DNA of 64,000 nt from Hymenobacter polaris (GTDB lineage: Bacteria; Bacteroidota; Bacteroidia; Cytophagales; Hymenobacteraceae): positions 310,001 through 374,000 of the forward strand of contig NZ_JABBGH010000002.1 in assembly GCF_012927305.1 (NCBI RefSeq), written 5' to 3'. The number at the start of each line of letters is the position of its first letter. Position 1 is the first letter of the stretch. A program made the translations under genes and the position numbers. Of this stretch, positions 45,827 to 53,514 are shown piece after piece. The notes beneath the pieces were generated by a model, which was not told where the DNA came from, searched no databases, and saw only the letters and a list, made by a program, of their open reading frames with translations.

Positions 45827-46999
45827 ATGGATATCCGTTTTCAACTGCACCACCGCTCAGGATTCCGTCTTGAAGAATTGGCAGCTAAATTTTACCAAGA
45901 TTTCAAGGAAGAATTAAACGGAGTTGGTCTCAACGAAAACGATGCAGAAGATTGGTTTGAAGTAGAGCACTCCTATCGATTACCTACGGGTCGGCTTTTG
46001 TCCACCATCAGATTAAGGTGTGATATAGTCAGCTTAACTAACGGCAACGATTTTGCTGATGTGTTTCTTACTAATCTTCCTGATTTTCAACCGGCTCGTA
46101 TCGACAAGGTCGTTTGTATTGATAATCTGGAAATGCGCCAAGCCGCTCAAGTTGACCAAGCTATTATTTATCGCTGCGAAATGCAGATTCGAGAAATATT
46201 ATACCATATTCTGATTGTCAATGACAAGTTCGAAACTGATAAGCAGGGCAAGGAGAATATTGCTAATCATCTAACAGGTGTCTTAGGGGCTATGCTTAAA
46301 AGTAATCAGGGCAGTGAGCGTAAATCTTATGAAAACGAGTTATTTTATTTGATGTTTGACGATTATAAGAAACTTAAACCATTGTCATTACCTCATCCCG
46401 AAAAGATAATAGATTTAATCGATAGAGCCGATTCTTATAGTAAATTACGCACATTTTTAGACCATTGGGGAATTGGTAATCCACGCCATAAAGATTTTAT
46501 CAATGCAGTCAAAGAACCACTTGAAAAGCTTCACTATCACCGTAACAACGTCATGCATAACCGCTCTTCGTCGGTGACACGCACTAAGTTTGACGTAGGT
46601 GTTGAACAGTTCAATCAACTGGTAGCGCGATTTTGGACTGCCGAGCAGGAGGATTTAGCATCGCAGCAACTCTCCTTATTGGGTAATGCATTAAAAAATC
46701 AACTACAAGAAATAGTTAAGGAAGCGGATATACATTCTGGACGAATTGAACTGCGTTTTTCTAATACTATTGTTCCAAATTTTTTGCCCCGGCTCGTCAC
46801 CAGCCAAGCTAGTCTATTAGCGGTTCTAGAGGACTTTAGCGACCAAGCAATCGAATTTTTGGCCCCTATTCAGCCTGGCCAAGCTGACGAAGTGAGAGCT
46901 GATTTGAATATCACCGAAATCATCAGGCCTTACGCACAGCATGAGCGACTGAGTGCAGCTGCGTTGCCAGAAATTGATGAGCCGGCACCAATCGCTTGA
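45827..46999 (+). CDS. HEPN-domain protein in the restriction operon
   Basis: A 390-residue protein starting 8 bases after the HsdS stop. A helical region (about 110-250) opens with QAIIYRCEMQIREILYHILI and holds the HEPN signature R-x4-H as RNNVMH (Arg239, His244) within YHRNNVMHNR. Catalytic HEPN proteins are metal-free RNases, frequent as abortive-infection toxins. No nucleotidyltransferase antitoxin is adjacent. The gene is more AT-rich than hsdS, suggesting separate acquisition. By position it may be unleashed when the restriction complex is blocked, like PrrC or RloC in hsd operons; that is inference. A 260-base AT-rich gap follows. Confidence 0.7.
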   Translation: MDIRFQLHHRSGFRLEELAAKFYQDFKEELNGVGLNENDAEDWFEVEHSYRLPTGRLLSTIRLRCDIVSLTNGNDFADVFLTNLPDFQPARIDKVVCIDNLEMRQAAQVDQAIIYRCEMQIREILYHILIVNDKFETDKQGKENIANHLTGVLGAMLKSNQGSERKSYENELFYLMFDDYKKLKPLSLPHPEKIIDLIDRADSYSKLRTFLDHWGIGNPRHKDFINAVKEPLEKLHYHRNNVMHNRSSSVTRTKFDVGVEQFNQLVARFWTAEQEDLASQQLSLLGNALKNQLQEIVKEADIHSGRIELRFSNTIVPNFLPRLVTSQASLLAVLEDFSDQAIEFLAPIQPGQADEVRADLNITEIIRPYAQHERLSAAALPEIDEPAPIA

Positions 47000-47263
47000 T
47001 TTATATCTTTCTTAAAGATTGAAACCAATCAACTCACATTGGCGGCCACCTCGTCCTGCATATTCGGGATATTTTTAACCAGCAAAGCGAGTTCAGCAGC
47101 GAATCGATTAATTGACTGATGAAATTTTAAGCCGGTCAAAGCCGCTCGCATTGTCAAAGCACTGGTGCAATTGAGCTGTTTAAGATTCAGAACCACGCAT
47201 GTTATTAAAATAAAGTAGCATGAGCTAGTGTGGTTAGGTTGCACACTAGCCCTGACCTACGCA

Positions 47264-47854
47264 ATGCTATTCGTGAAACGCGAGAAAGCCGAGAAACTGC
47301 TGGTCGAGTTATTGAACCAAGTACGGGAAGGGAAGACCAGCCCCGACTTGTTCGGCAACAGCCTGCTCGGCACCGCCCTCGACCGCACCTTCAACCTGCT
47401 CGATGCCGACGGCGACGAGACCGTGATGGAGCAGGTGCCCGCCGTGGGCCAGCAGGGCATCATGGCCATGCAGCACTTCCTGCGCGGCATTCACCACTGC
47501 CGCCTCGAAGTCAAGATGCGCTGGGACACTCCCACCAAGCAATACCGCACCTGGGCCGGCACCACCAACCGCCTCGTCAGCCTCAGCTCCCAGCTCGGCC
47601 ACATGCGCGAGGAAGCCCCCGAGTCGTTCAGCTTCGCCGGCCTGGTCCTCAGCCTCAAAGGCTTCATCGAGGTGCAAGACGAGCGCCAGGGCCGCATCGT
47701 AGCCCGCTATCCCGAGGAGGCCCTGCTGGCCGCCATCCAGTCGCTGCACGTCGGCCAGGAGTGTCAGGGCAGCATGGTCAAGCTCACCACCGTGCATACC
47801 ACCACGGGTGCCCGCAAGTCCAGCTTCATCCTCATGGCCATCACCGGCCGGTAG
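47264..47854 (+). CDS. Hypothetical cargo protein
   Basis: A 196-residue protein counted from the ATG at 47264; an upstream start at 47228 would add a stretch unlike the rest. The N-terminal segment (VKREKAEKLLVELLNQVREGK) is helical, followed by mixed strands (QQGIMAMQHFLRGIHHCRLEVKMRW, YRTWAGTTNRLVSLSSQLG, FAGLVLSLKGFIEVQDERQGRIVARY). It is GC-rich, unlike the HEPN gene upstream. No family was recognised and no catalytic motif is evident. It belongs to the cargo block by position. Confidence 0.5.
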   Translation: MLFVKREKAEKLLVELLNQVREGKTSPDLFGNSLLGTALDRTFNLLDADGDETVMEQVPAVGQQGIMAMQHFLRGIHHCRLEVKMRWDTPTKQYRTWAGTTNRLVSLSSQLGHMREEAPESFSFAGLVLSLKGFIEVQDERQGRIVARYPEEALLAAIQSLHVGQECQGSMVKLTTVHTTTGARKSSFILMAITGR

Positions 47855-47961
47855 TCCCGCAAACCAGGAAGCTGGCTCGGCCTGCATCACCACCCAGCGT
47901 TTGCCCAGGTACCCTTTGGCGCTCAGGCGCTAGTCTATCAACTCGCTACTGATACCCACCT

Positions 47962-48408
47962 ATGCTCAGTGTTTCGCTCACCATCTCCGACAATCAAAAG
48001 GCCAGCAAGCTCCTCGACCTGCTCAAAGAGCTACCTTTTGTTGAGATAACCGGCTGCCAAGAGGTTAGCCCCCAAGACCTGGCTGTTTTAACGGGCATCT
48101 TCGAGCGCCACCTTGCCCAGCGCGAGCAAGGTGGCTCGGTTATCGATGTTCGCAGCCAGGCAAGCCTTTCAGTTGACCATGCCATCTACCAAAGCGTTTT
48201 CACAGAATACGGCTCCGAGCAACTGATGCCGCTCTTTACGCAAATCGCTACTAATCCCAAGCCAACGGACGTAGTTGAGTTCCAGGTTGGAGAACGCAAA
48301 GCATACTGCCGCTTCTGCAACGGCTTCCGGGTGCTTTACCAACTTGGTTCTGTGGTTTACACTGGCCAGCAATCAATTTCTGTCTTCCATGTGCTGAAAC
48401 TCTCATAA
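47962..48408 (+). CDS. Hypothetical cargo protein
   Basis: A 148-residue protein. Segments such as MLSVSLTISDNQKASKLLDLLKEL and FVEITGCQEVSPQDLAVLTGIFERHLAQRE suggest an alpha/beta fold. A later part has CRFCNGFRVLYQLGSVVYTG, whose CxxC could be a metal or redox site but is isolated. No named family was recognised. It lies 107 bases after the previous unknown gene and 76 bases before the PLD gene, all on one strand, so it may belong to the same transcript. Confidence 0.55.
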   Translation: MLSVSLTISDNQKASKLLDLLKELPFVEITGCQEVSPQDLAVLTGIFERHLAQREQGGSVIDVRSQASLSVDHAIYQSVFTEYGSEQLMPLFTQIATNPKPTDVVEFQVGERKAYCRFCNGFRVLYQLGSVVYTGQQSISVFHVLKLS

Positions 48409-48484
48409 TAACTGACCACCTCAACGGTATTTCGGCAATTACTTTGTCGCGCTACCGCCTGCCTGTAGCGGCCCGTCAGTTCAC

Positions 48485-49354
48485 ATGAAGCTTATCCACC
48501 CCAATCAAGTCAGCGGCCAGCTCTTCGACATCATCCAGGAAGCCGAGAAAGAGCTGGTTATCGTCTCTCCCTACGTCAATTTCAGCTACTGGCAGCGCCC
48601 CGTCACGGCCATCAAGCAAGCCCTGGCCCGCGGCGTTAAAGTAGATTTCTACATCCGCCACGACCCCGGCCGCGACACCGGCCAGGCCTACGTCGAAAAG
48701 CTCGGCATCACCCCCATCCTGGTCGAGAACCTGCACGCCAAAATTTACTACAACGAAACCACCGGCATCGTCACCTCGATGAACCTGCTGCATTCCTCCA
48801 ACAGCAACTCCATCGAAATCGGCAGCCAAATCGAAACCCCCGCCGAGCTGGCCGACCTGCGCCGCATCGTGCAGCAGTTCCTGGCCCCCAACAAAGCCCC
48901 CGAGCCTGCCGCCCCAGCCCACGTCGCGCCCCCCGCCCCGCCCGGCACCCCCTTCGACGAACTGCTCGAAAAGCACCTGTGCGCCCGCGTAGATGAGGAT
49001 GCCTACGTGGAGTGGGAAAACCCCGCCGAATTAAGCATATTGGCCCTTCGCAACAGCTTCTCCTTGTACATAGCCCTCCCTGGCAATCAAGTCCATCTGG
49101 AGGGCATCATCAAAGGCAACGAGGCCAACCGCTACGACCGCAAAAGCACCCAGCACTTCACCAGCCGCGACGTGCGCCACGAACTCCTGCGGCCCGACGA
49201 CGACAGCAGCTACTACCGCATCGGCGGCACCTATCTCCATTGCCCCGCCTCACCCGACCTAGACCAGCTACCCCCAAAAGAAGCCCAGCGCCTAGTCGAT
49301 ACCGTCGCCACTTTCATCCGCGCCGTCCGTGCCTTCAAAGACGACTACAGATAA
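48485..49354 (+). CDS. Phospholipase D-like nuclease
   Basis: A 289-residue protein whose first 130 residues form a single PLD/Nuc-like domain: LFDIIQEAEKELVIVSPYVNF, VKVDFYIRHD, then the HKD motif with His84 and Lys86 (NLHAKIYYNE, Glu91 in place of Asp) and TSMNLLHSSNSNSIEIG. One HKD motif per chain means it would act as a dimer. Residues 130-150 are a Pro/Ala linker, and the C-terminal 140 residues are unassigned. It precedes the OLD-like ATPase by only 8 bases, so the two are probably one functional unit. Confidence 0.8.
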   Translation: MKLIHPNQVSGQLFDIIQEAEKELVIVSPYVNFSYWQRPVTAIKQALARGVKVDFYIRHDPGRDTGQAYVEKLGITPILVENLHAKIYYNETTGIVTSMNLLHSSNSNSIEIGSQIETPAELADLRRIVQQFLAPNKAPEPAAPAHVAPPAPPGTPFDELLEKHLCARVDEDAYVEWENPAELSILALRNSFSLYIALPGNQVHLEGIIKGNEANRYDRKSTQHFTSRDVRHELLRPDDDSSYYRIGGTYLHCPASPDLDQLPPKEAQRLVDTVATFIRAVRAFKDDYR

Positions 49355-49362
49355 TAGAAACC

Positions 49363-51540
49363 ATGCCACGTTATATCAACTTTTCAGAAGGCCAACAAAA
49401 ACTCGGTTTAGTTGAAGATTATAAATTATCTGGAGCGAAATTGCTGCCTGAGTGTTTCGGTGCAATTGCGAATATTAATATTTTTTTGGGAGAAAATAAT
49501 TCTGGAAAAAGTAGATTTATGCGCTATATAATGCGCGACAGTAAACTTCAGACAATTGAGTTTTCTGGATTTGTTGAAAGTGTCCTAAGCCTTATACAAA
49601 ACATGGAAGGAGTCTTGGTACAAACGATTGGGCATAGTGACATTGAATTTACATTCAAAGTTCAGTCTTCTATTGATGTTCGTTATGAGGGAGTTAATGA
49701 AATTATAAAGTTATTTTGGCGTACTGAAAGAGTGCCGAACAGAGTTGAAAACTTAACTATTTCTGTGCCAAAAATAACAAAAGAACTCAAGGATATAATT
49801 TCCGAATTAAAGAAAAATATTGTGTTTAATAAAAATTTAGTCGAACTGTTTTTTACTAACGATATTCAGGAAGTACTAGCCAGTATTAGCAAAAAGAGCG
49901 AAGAGTTCACCTATTTGTCAAATATATTCGACAGCCTTAGACGCGAAAGCTTTGTAGGTAAACACTATCAACGCGATGCTGTTTTTAGAACAAATGTAGG
50001 AGAATTAACCTTAAGTAAATATCACTGGGATATTACTAATTTTAATAAAGCAGGTGATTTATTAGATATCTATGCAAGAGCAGCTTCAAGGTTTATGGCT
50101 TTGATAAGTAGTCAGGTTAAAATAATTGGTAATTATTTGCAGGCTAGATTAGAAGGGAAAGCTCAGCCCACGCACCGCACATACATTCCCACTCTCCGCA
50201 CCGCCCGTACACTTATCACTCAGGAAGGTGGCCGTCTGGAAAGCACCAATGATATTTTCCTGCACACTACCATCCACGACTACGACCTGAAAGAAACCGG
50301 CGTGGTAGTAGATACTGGCTTCGGCCTCTACGATGCCATCGATACCACCCGCAACGCCCGCCATGAAGGCCGCACCAGCTTCAAGGACTTCGAGCGGTTC
50401 CTATCCGCTACCTTCTTCAACGGTAAGGACGTTGAGGTGGTGGCCGAGCGAGTCCGCGACCAGCGCGGCGGTAACATCATCGTGGCCGTCGAGGGTGTAG
50501 AGCGCGACATTCACCACCTCGGCGATGGCATCCAGGCCATCATCATGCTGCTCTACCCCCTCTTTATTGCCCCCGAAAAAGCCTGGTTCTTCATCGAGGA
50601 ACCCGAAGTACACCTTCACCCCGGCTTCCAGCGGCTATTCATCGAAACCATTACCTCCAACCCCGTCCTGCAAGCCAAGCAGCTCACCATATTCCTGACC
50701 ACCCACTCCAACCATCTGCTCGATTTTGCCCTCGACGACCCCAGCCACGTCAGCATCTTCACCTTCCGCCGCCGCGAGGGTACCGGCAACAAGTCCACCT
50801 ACCAGATTCAGCTCAGCAGCCAGCGCGACATCGAAAACCTCAACGCCTTGGGCGTACAGAATACTTCCGTTTTCCTCGCCAATTGCAGCATCTGGGTCGA
50901 AGGTATTTCCGACCGTCTCTACTTCCGCGCTTACCTCCACGCCTACATAGTCGAGCTGGCTACCAAGCAAAGCAAAACCGTCTCCCTGCTCGAAGGCCTT
51001 CACTACACCTTCCTCGAATACGCGGGCGGCAACGTTACCCACTTCGACTTCACCGCCCAGGACGGCCGCTTCACCTCGCAAACTATTGAGGATATCAAAG
51101 CCCTGTCCATTTCCAACCGCATTTTACTCGTCGCTGACCAGGATGCTGGTAAAAACACCCGCCATCAGGCCACCGAATCCAAGCAGCACAACGGTTTCAA
51201 ATACGAGGTGCTAACCGTGCGTGAAGTCGAAAACTTGCTGTCACCAGCCCTGCTTGCCAAAGGCCTCAAAAAGCTTTACCCTAACCGCGACTTCGACCCC
51301 GCTCGCCTTACCCAGGCCGACTACCGCACTACCTACATCGGTACCTACCTCCGCACCCAGTATGGCGGCTTCCCGGCCAGCTTCACCGCCGACAGTGGTA
51401 CCATCAAAAACAAGCGCAAGTTGGCCGAAGTCATTGTGCCAGGACTCAGTTGGAGCGAGATGAGTCCCGCCGCCCAAAAGTTTACCAAGACGCTCTACGA
51501 TTTCATTATTGCCCACAACCCCCGATTAGGCTCAAACTAA
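49363..51540 (+). CDS. OLD-like ATPase with C-terminal TOPRIM domain
   Basis: A 725-residue protein; the frame is open further upstream, but the ATG at 49363 starts the ATPase fold and follows the PLD stop. Walker A is GENNSGKS (43-50). The late Walker B region reads FFIEEPEVHLHPG (about 407-420), typical of SMC/OLD ATPases. A TOPRIM nuclease domain follows with WVEGISDRLYF (Glu near 510) and LLVADQDAGKN (Asp pair near 590). GajA of Gabija and the AriA/AriB pair of PARIS combine the same activities. DNA encoding roughly the first 264 residues is AT-rich and the rest GC-rich, an abrupt change within one gene. Confidence 0.8.
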   Translation: MPRYINFSEGQQKLGLVEDYKLSGAKLLPECFGAIANINIFLGENNSGKSRFMRYIMRDSKLQTIEFSGFVESVLSLIQNMEGVLVQTIGHSDIEFTFKVQSSIDVRYEGVNEIIKLFWRTERVPNRVENLTISVPKITKELKDIISELKKNIVFNKNLVELFFTNDIQEVLASISKKSEEFTYLSNIFDSLRRESFVGKHYQRDAVFRTNVGELTLSKYHWDITNFNKAGDLLDIYARAASRFMALISSQVKIIGNYLQARLEGKAQPTHRTYIPTLRTARTLITQEGGRLESTNDIFLHTTIHDYDLKETGVVVDTGFGLYDAIDTTRNARHEGRTSFKDFERFLSATFFNGKDVEVVAERVRDQRGGNIIVAVEGVERDIHHLGDGIQAIIMLLYPLFIAPEKAWFFIEEPEVHLHPGFQRLFIETITSNPVLQAKQLTIFLTTHSNHLLDFALDDPSHVSIFTFRRREGTGNKSTYQIQLSSQRDIENLNALGVQNTSVFLANCSIWVEGISDRLYFRAYLHAYIVELATKQSKTVSLLEGLHYTFLEYAGGNVTHFDFTAQDGRFTSQTIEDIKALSISNRILLVADQDAGKNTRHQATESKQHNGFKYEVLTVREVENLLSPALLAKGLKKLYPNRDFDPARLTQADYRTTYIGTYLRTQYGGFPASFTADSGTIKNKRKLAEVIVPGLSWSEMSPAAQKFTKTLYDFIIAHNPRLGSN

Positions 51541-52179
51541 TTATTTGGCAGTCGCTGAATTGCTGACCGAGCCACCCTTGAACTCATCGTCACCTAATTG
51601 GTCTTCGGCTTGGCTGTACAGGTCAAGTAGCTCTCGTATTTCAATTTCTCCGTGTTGGTAAAGCATTACGGCATAGTGCAGAGTGCGAAAGGCGCGGCGG
51701 GCACGGTTCGACTTTTCTACTAAGCTGAACGAGAATATAATGCCCGTTGACAGAGAGGAAACGAAGGCTAATATTTTTGTAACAGTCACTGATACTTTGG
51801 TGCCCAGCGCAACAGCTAGAAATAGCGAAGAAGCCAAGCTTACTACACCAAGTACCCGATACGCCCAATAGTTACGCAGTGAAATCTCGTTGTAGATGTG
51901 CAACGAATCAAGTACCTCAGACGGAGCCATTCTAACATTCGGCCTGGTATACCGCTCATGCACGCCCTTGGCAATTTCACCACGTAACCGCTGGGTAGTG
52001 TGCCGCTCCCACATGTGAAGTCCCAGGAGCAGTGCCAGTACAGCAGTTGGTATGCCAAATACCAGATAGCCAATGTTAATTGACGAGTCGTATTGACCAA
52101 TAAACCATTGCGGCACAAATAATAAACCACATACTGACAGCGTGAGCGCAACCGCGAGAACGAAACTGTACCTCAACAT
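51541..52179 (-). CDS. Four-helix membrane protein, SLATT-like
   Basis: A 212-residue protein; the ATG at 52179 starts the first membrane helix, and a longer frame would read through a terminator. Predicted membrane segments are about 5-24, 35-56, 105-125 and 133-153. The second pair, followed by NRARRAFRTLHYAVMLYQHGEIEIRELLDLYSQAE, resembles SLATT effectors: paired helices with a helical cytosolic tail, thought to form pores in defence systems. Its stop abuts the ATPase stop on the other strand with no gap. Whether it acts with the PLD-ATPase pair is unknown. Confidence 0.6.
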   Translation of the reverse strand: MLRYSFVLAVALTLSVCGLLFVPQWFIGQYDSSINIGYLVFGIPTAVLALLLGLHMWERHTTQRLRGEIAKGVHERYTRPNVRMAPSEVLDSLHIYNEISLRNYWAYRVLGVVSLASSLFLAVALGTKVSVTVTKILAFVSSLSTGIIFSFSLVEKSNRARRAFRTLHYAVMLYQHGEIEIRELLDLYSQAEDQLGDDEFKGGSVSNSATAK

Positions 52180-52214
52180 GATGCTAAATAAGGGCGGCGC
52201 AGCTAAACAGCGTT

Positions 52215-52302
52215 CAGTTACATAACCGTCACATAAAAAAACGGCCTTCCCACTACCAGGAAGGCCGTTTTTGTTACCGCCAGTCACATAGCCGTCACAT
52301 AA
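52215..52302. repeat. 22-bp direct repeats flanking a perfect hairpin
   Basis: Two direct copies of a 22-base sequence, at 52215-52236 and 52281-52302, differ at two positions (both contain CCGTCACATAA). Between them lies a perfect 14-bp hairpin (52237-52250 with 52259-52272) with A and T tracts. The unit lies between the membrane protein gene and the next phage gene and marks the right edge of the cargo block. Confidence 0.75.
52237..52272. terminator. Bidirectional terminator hairpin at the cargo edge
   Basis: AAAAACGGCCTTCC pairs with GGAAGGCCGTTTTT across an 8-base loop. The stem ends in A5 and T5, so it can stop transcripts from either side: the minus-strand phage gene at 52311-52886, which ends nearby, and any plus-strand read-through. 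Confidence 0.85.
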
Positions 52303-52310
52303 GAACGGCC

Positions 52311-52886
52311 TCACTCCACCGCCCCAGTAGCCCGTCTATCACCAGTCGGCCCAGCGCAAGCAAGCAGCGCTTCCAACTCCCGCACCCGCGTTGCCAGCCG
52401 CAGGTTCTCCGCCAGCGTGCGCTCGTGCCGGGCGTTGGCCGTGCGTTTGCCCACCACCGGCGGCAGGCCAGTCCGAAATGCCGCCTCAGCTACCTCTTGC
52501 TGGTAGCGGGCCGTCTTCACTTGGTCGCGGGCGCGGCGCAGGGCCTCGGCCAATGGCAGGCCGGTTTCCGCATCCACCTCGCTGGCAACCTTCTGCAGCC
52601 GCGCTACCGTCTGCTGCTCCCCGGCCAGTTGGTTGGCCAGTCTCTGAAGCTGACGCTCGTAGTGCTCGCGCTGGCGGGCCAGGCGCTCGTCGGCCACCAG
52701 GCCAGGGTTGAGCACCGGCGTGGCCAGGTAGTGCGCCAGTATCATGTTGAGGGCGGCATTGCCGGCTTCCGCGTAAGTGGCCGCGTCCGGTCGCCCTTCC
52801 GCTTCCTGCTCAATTGCTTTCCGGGCTTTACGAATGAAGGGTGGCTCAGCGGGCATACCGGCGGAGTAGGGGAGTTGTTCCAGCAT
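52311..52886 (-). CDS. Coiled-coil phage protein of unknown function
   Basis: A 191-residue, Arg/Ala-rich helical protein. Residues 65-125 (ADERLARQREHYERQLQRLANQLAGEQQTVARLQKVASEVDAETG) and 150-180 have heptad patterns of a coiled coil. No family was recognised. It follows the endolysin gene on the minus strand, but a terminator lies between them, so it probably has its own promoter in the 97-base gap. Its stop is 9 bases from the repeat-hairpin unit that bounds the cargo. Confidence 0.6.
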   Translation of the reverse strand: MLEQLPYSAGMPAEPPFIRKARKAIEQEAEGRPDAATYAEAGNAALNMILAHYLATPVLNPGLVADERLARQREHYERQLQRLANQLAGEQQTVARLQKVASEVDAETGLPLAEALRRARDQVKTARYQQEVAEAAFRTGLPPVVGKRTANARHERTLAENLRLATRVRELEALLACAGPTGDRRATGAVE

Positions 52887-52917
52887 AATGCGCAGCGCAT
52901 TTCGCGGCCCTGCAAAG

Positions 52918-52970
52918 AAAAGCCCGCTACCCGCACCCGTTCAACCAACGGGCACAGGAAGCGAGCTTTT
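52918..52970 (-). terminator. Terminator after the lysis cassette
   Basis: AAAAGCCCGC (52918-52927) pairs with GCGAGCTTTT (52961-52970) with one mismatch; a second small hairpin (CCCGTT with AACGGG) is nested inside. On the minus strand it follows the endolysin stop by about 14 bases and ends in T-rich sequence. Confidence 0.6.
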
Positions 52971-52983
52971 TGGGTAACCGTCG

Positions 52984-53511
52984 CTACCCCACCAGTTCAA
53001 AATGCGGCCAGTCCTGAAAGTGCTCGTCGTCGGTGCGCCCGTTGTGGTTCCAGTCCGCGCCCCACACGATGCGCGCATCCGCCGCCAGCAGCAGGTGCGA
53101 AAACAGCAGCAGCGCCGCGTTGTCCCACTTCACCGACCCGTCCGCCTGCAGGTGCGCAACGTCCAGCGCCCAACTCGGTTGGTGGTTGTGGTGGCTCTGC
53201 CCGCCCCGCTTATAGGTCACGATGCGCCGCGCCTCGGCCGACCCCACCGGAAACGCCGGCAGCCCCGCCGCCAGCCGCAGCCGATTCAGCGCTAGCAGGC
53301 CGTAACGGCCCTGTGCGTAAAGTGCATCCTGCTCGGCCGGGCTGCGGTAGCCCTCGGTCACGATGGGCAGCCCCAGCAGCAGCAGCTTCGGGTCGTCTAT
53401 CCAGCGCCCCAGCGCCGTGCCGTAGGCCGCCGCCAGCTCCGGCCGCACCTGCGCCAGCCGCGCCGCCTGGCTGGCCTGCTGCGCGGCAGTGAGGGTGATA
53501 GTCGCCCGCAT
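52984..53511 (-). CDS. M15-family peptidase endolysin
   Basis: A 175-residue zinc peptidase of the D-Ala-D-Ala / L-Ala-D-Glu carboxypeptidase family used by phages to cut peptidoglycan. The signature EGYRSPAEQDALYAQG is followed by zinc ligands His110 and Asp117 (HQPSWALD, spacing seven) and His170 (WPHFELVG). Residue stretch ADWNHNGRTDDEHFQDWPHFEL is typical of phage M15 endolysins. No signal peptide is present, so a holin should release it. It starts 3 bases after the stop of the holin/spanin-like gene on the same strand. Confidence 0.88.
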   Translation of the reverse strand: MRATITLTAAQQASQAARLAQVRPELAAAYGTALGRWIDDPKLLLLGLPIVTEGYRSPAEQDALYAQGRYGLLALNRLRLAAGLPAFPVGSAEARRIVTYKRGGQSHHNHQPSWALDVAHLQADGSVKWDNAALLLFSHLLLAADARIVWGADWNHNGRTDDEHFQDWPHFELVG

Positions 53512-53514
53512 CGG

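Noticed and set aside
47029..47244. Minus-strand frame of 71 codons after the HEPN gene
   Set aside because: Lies in an AT-rich gap, has no domain, and would oppose the operon with no promoter in view.
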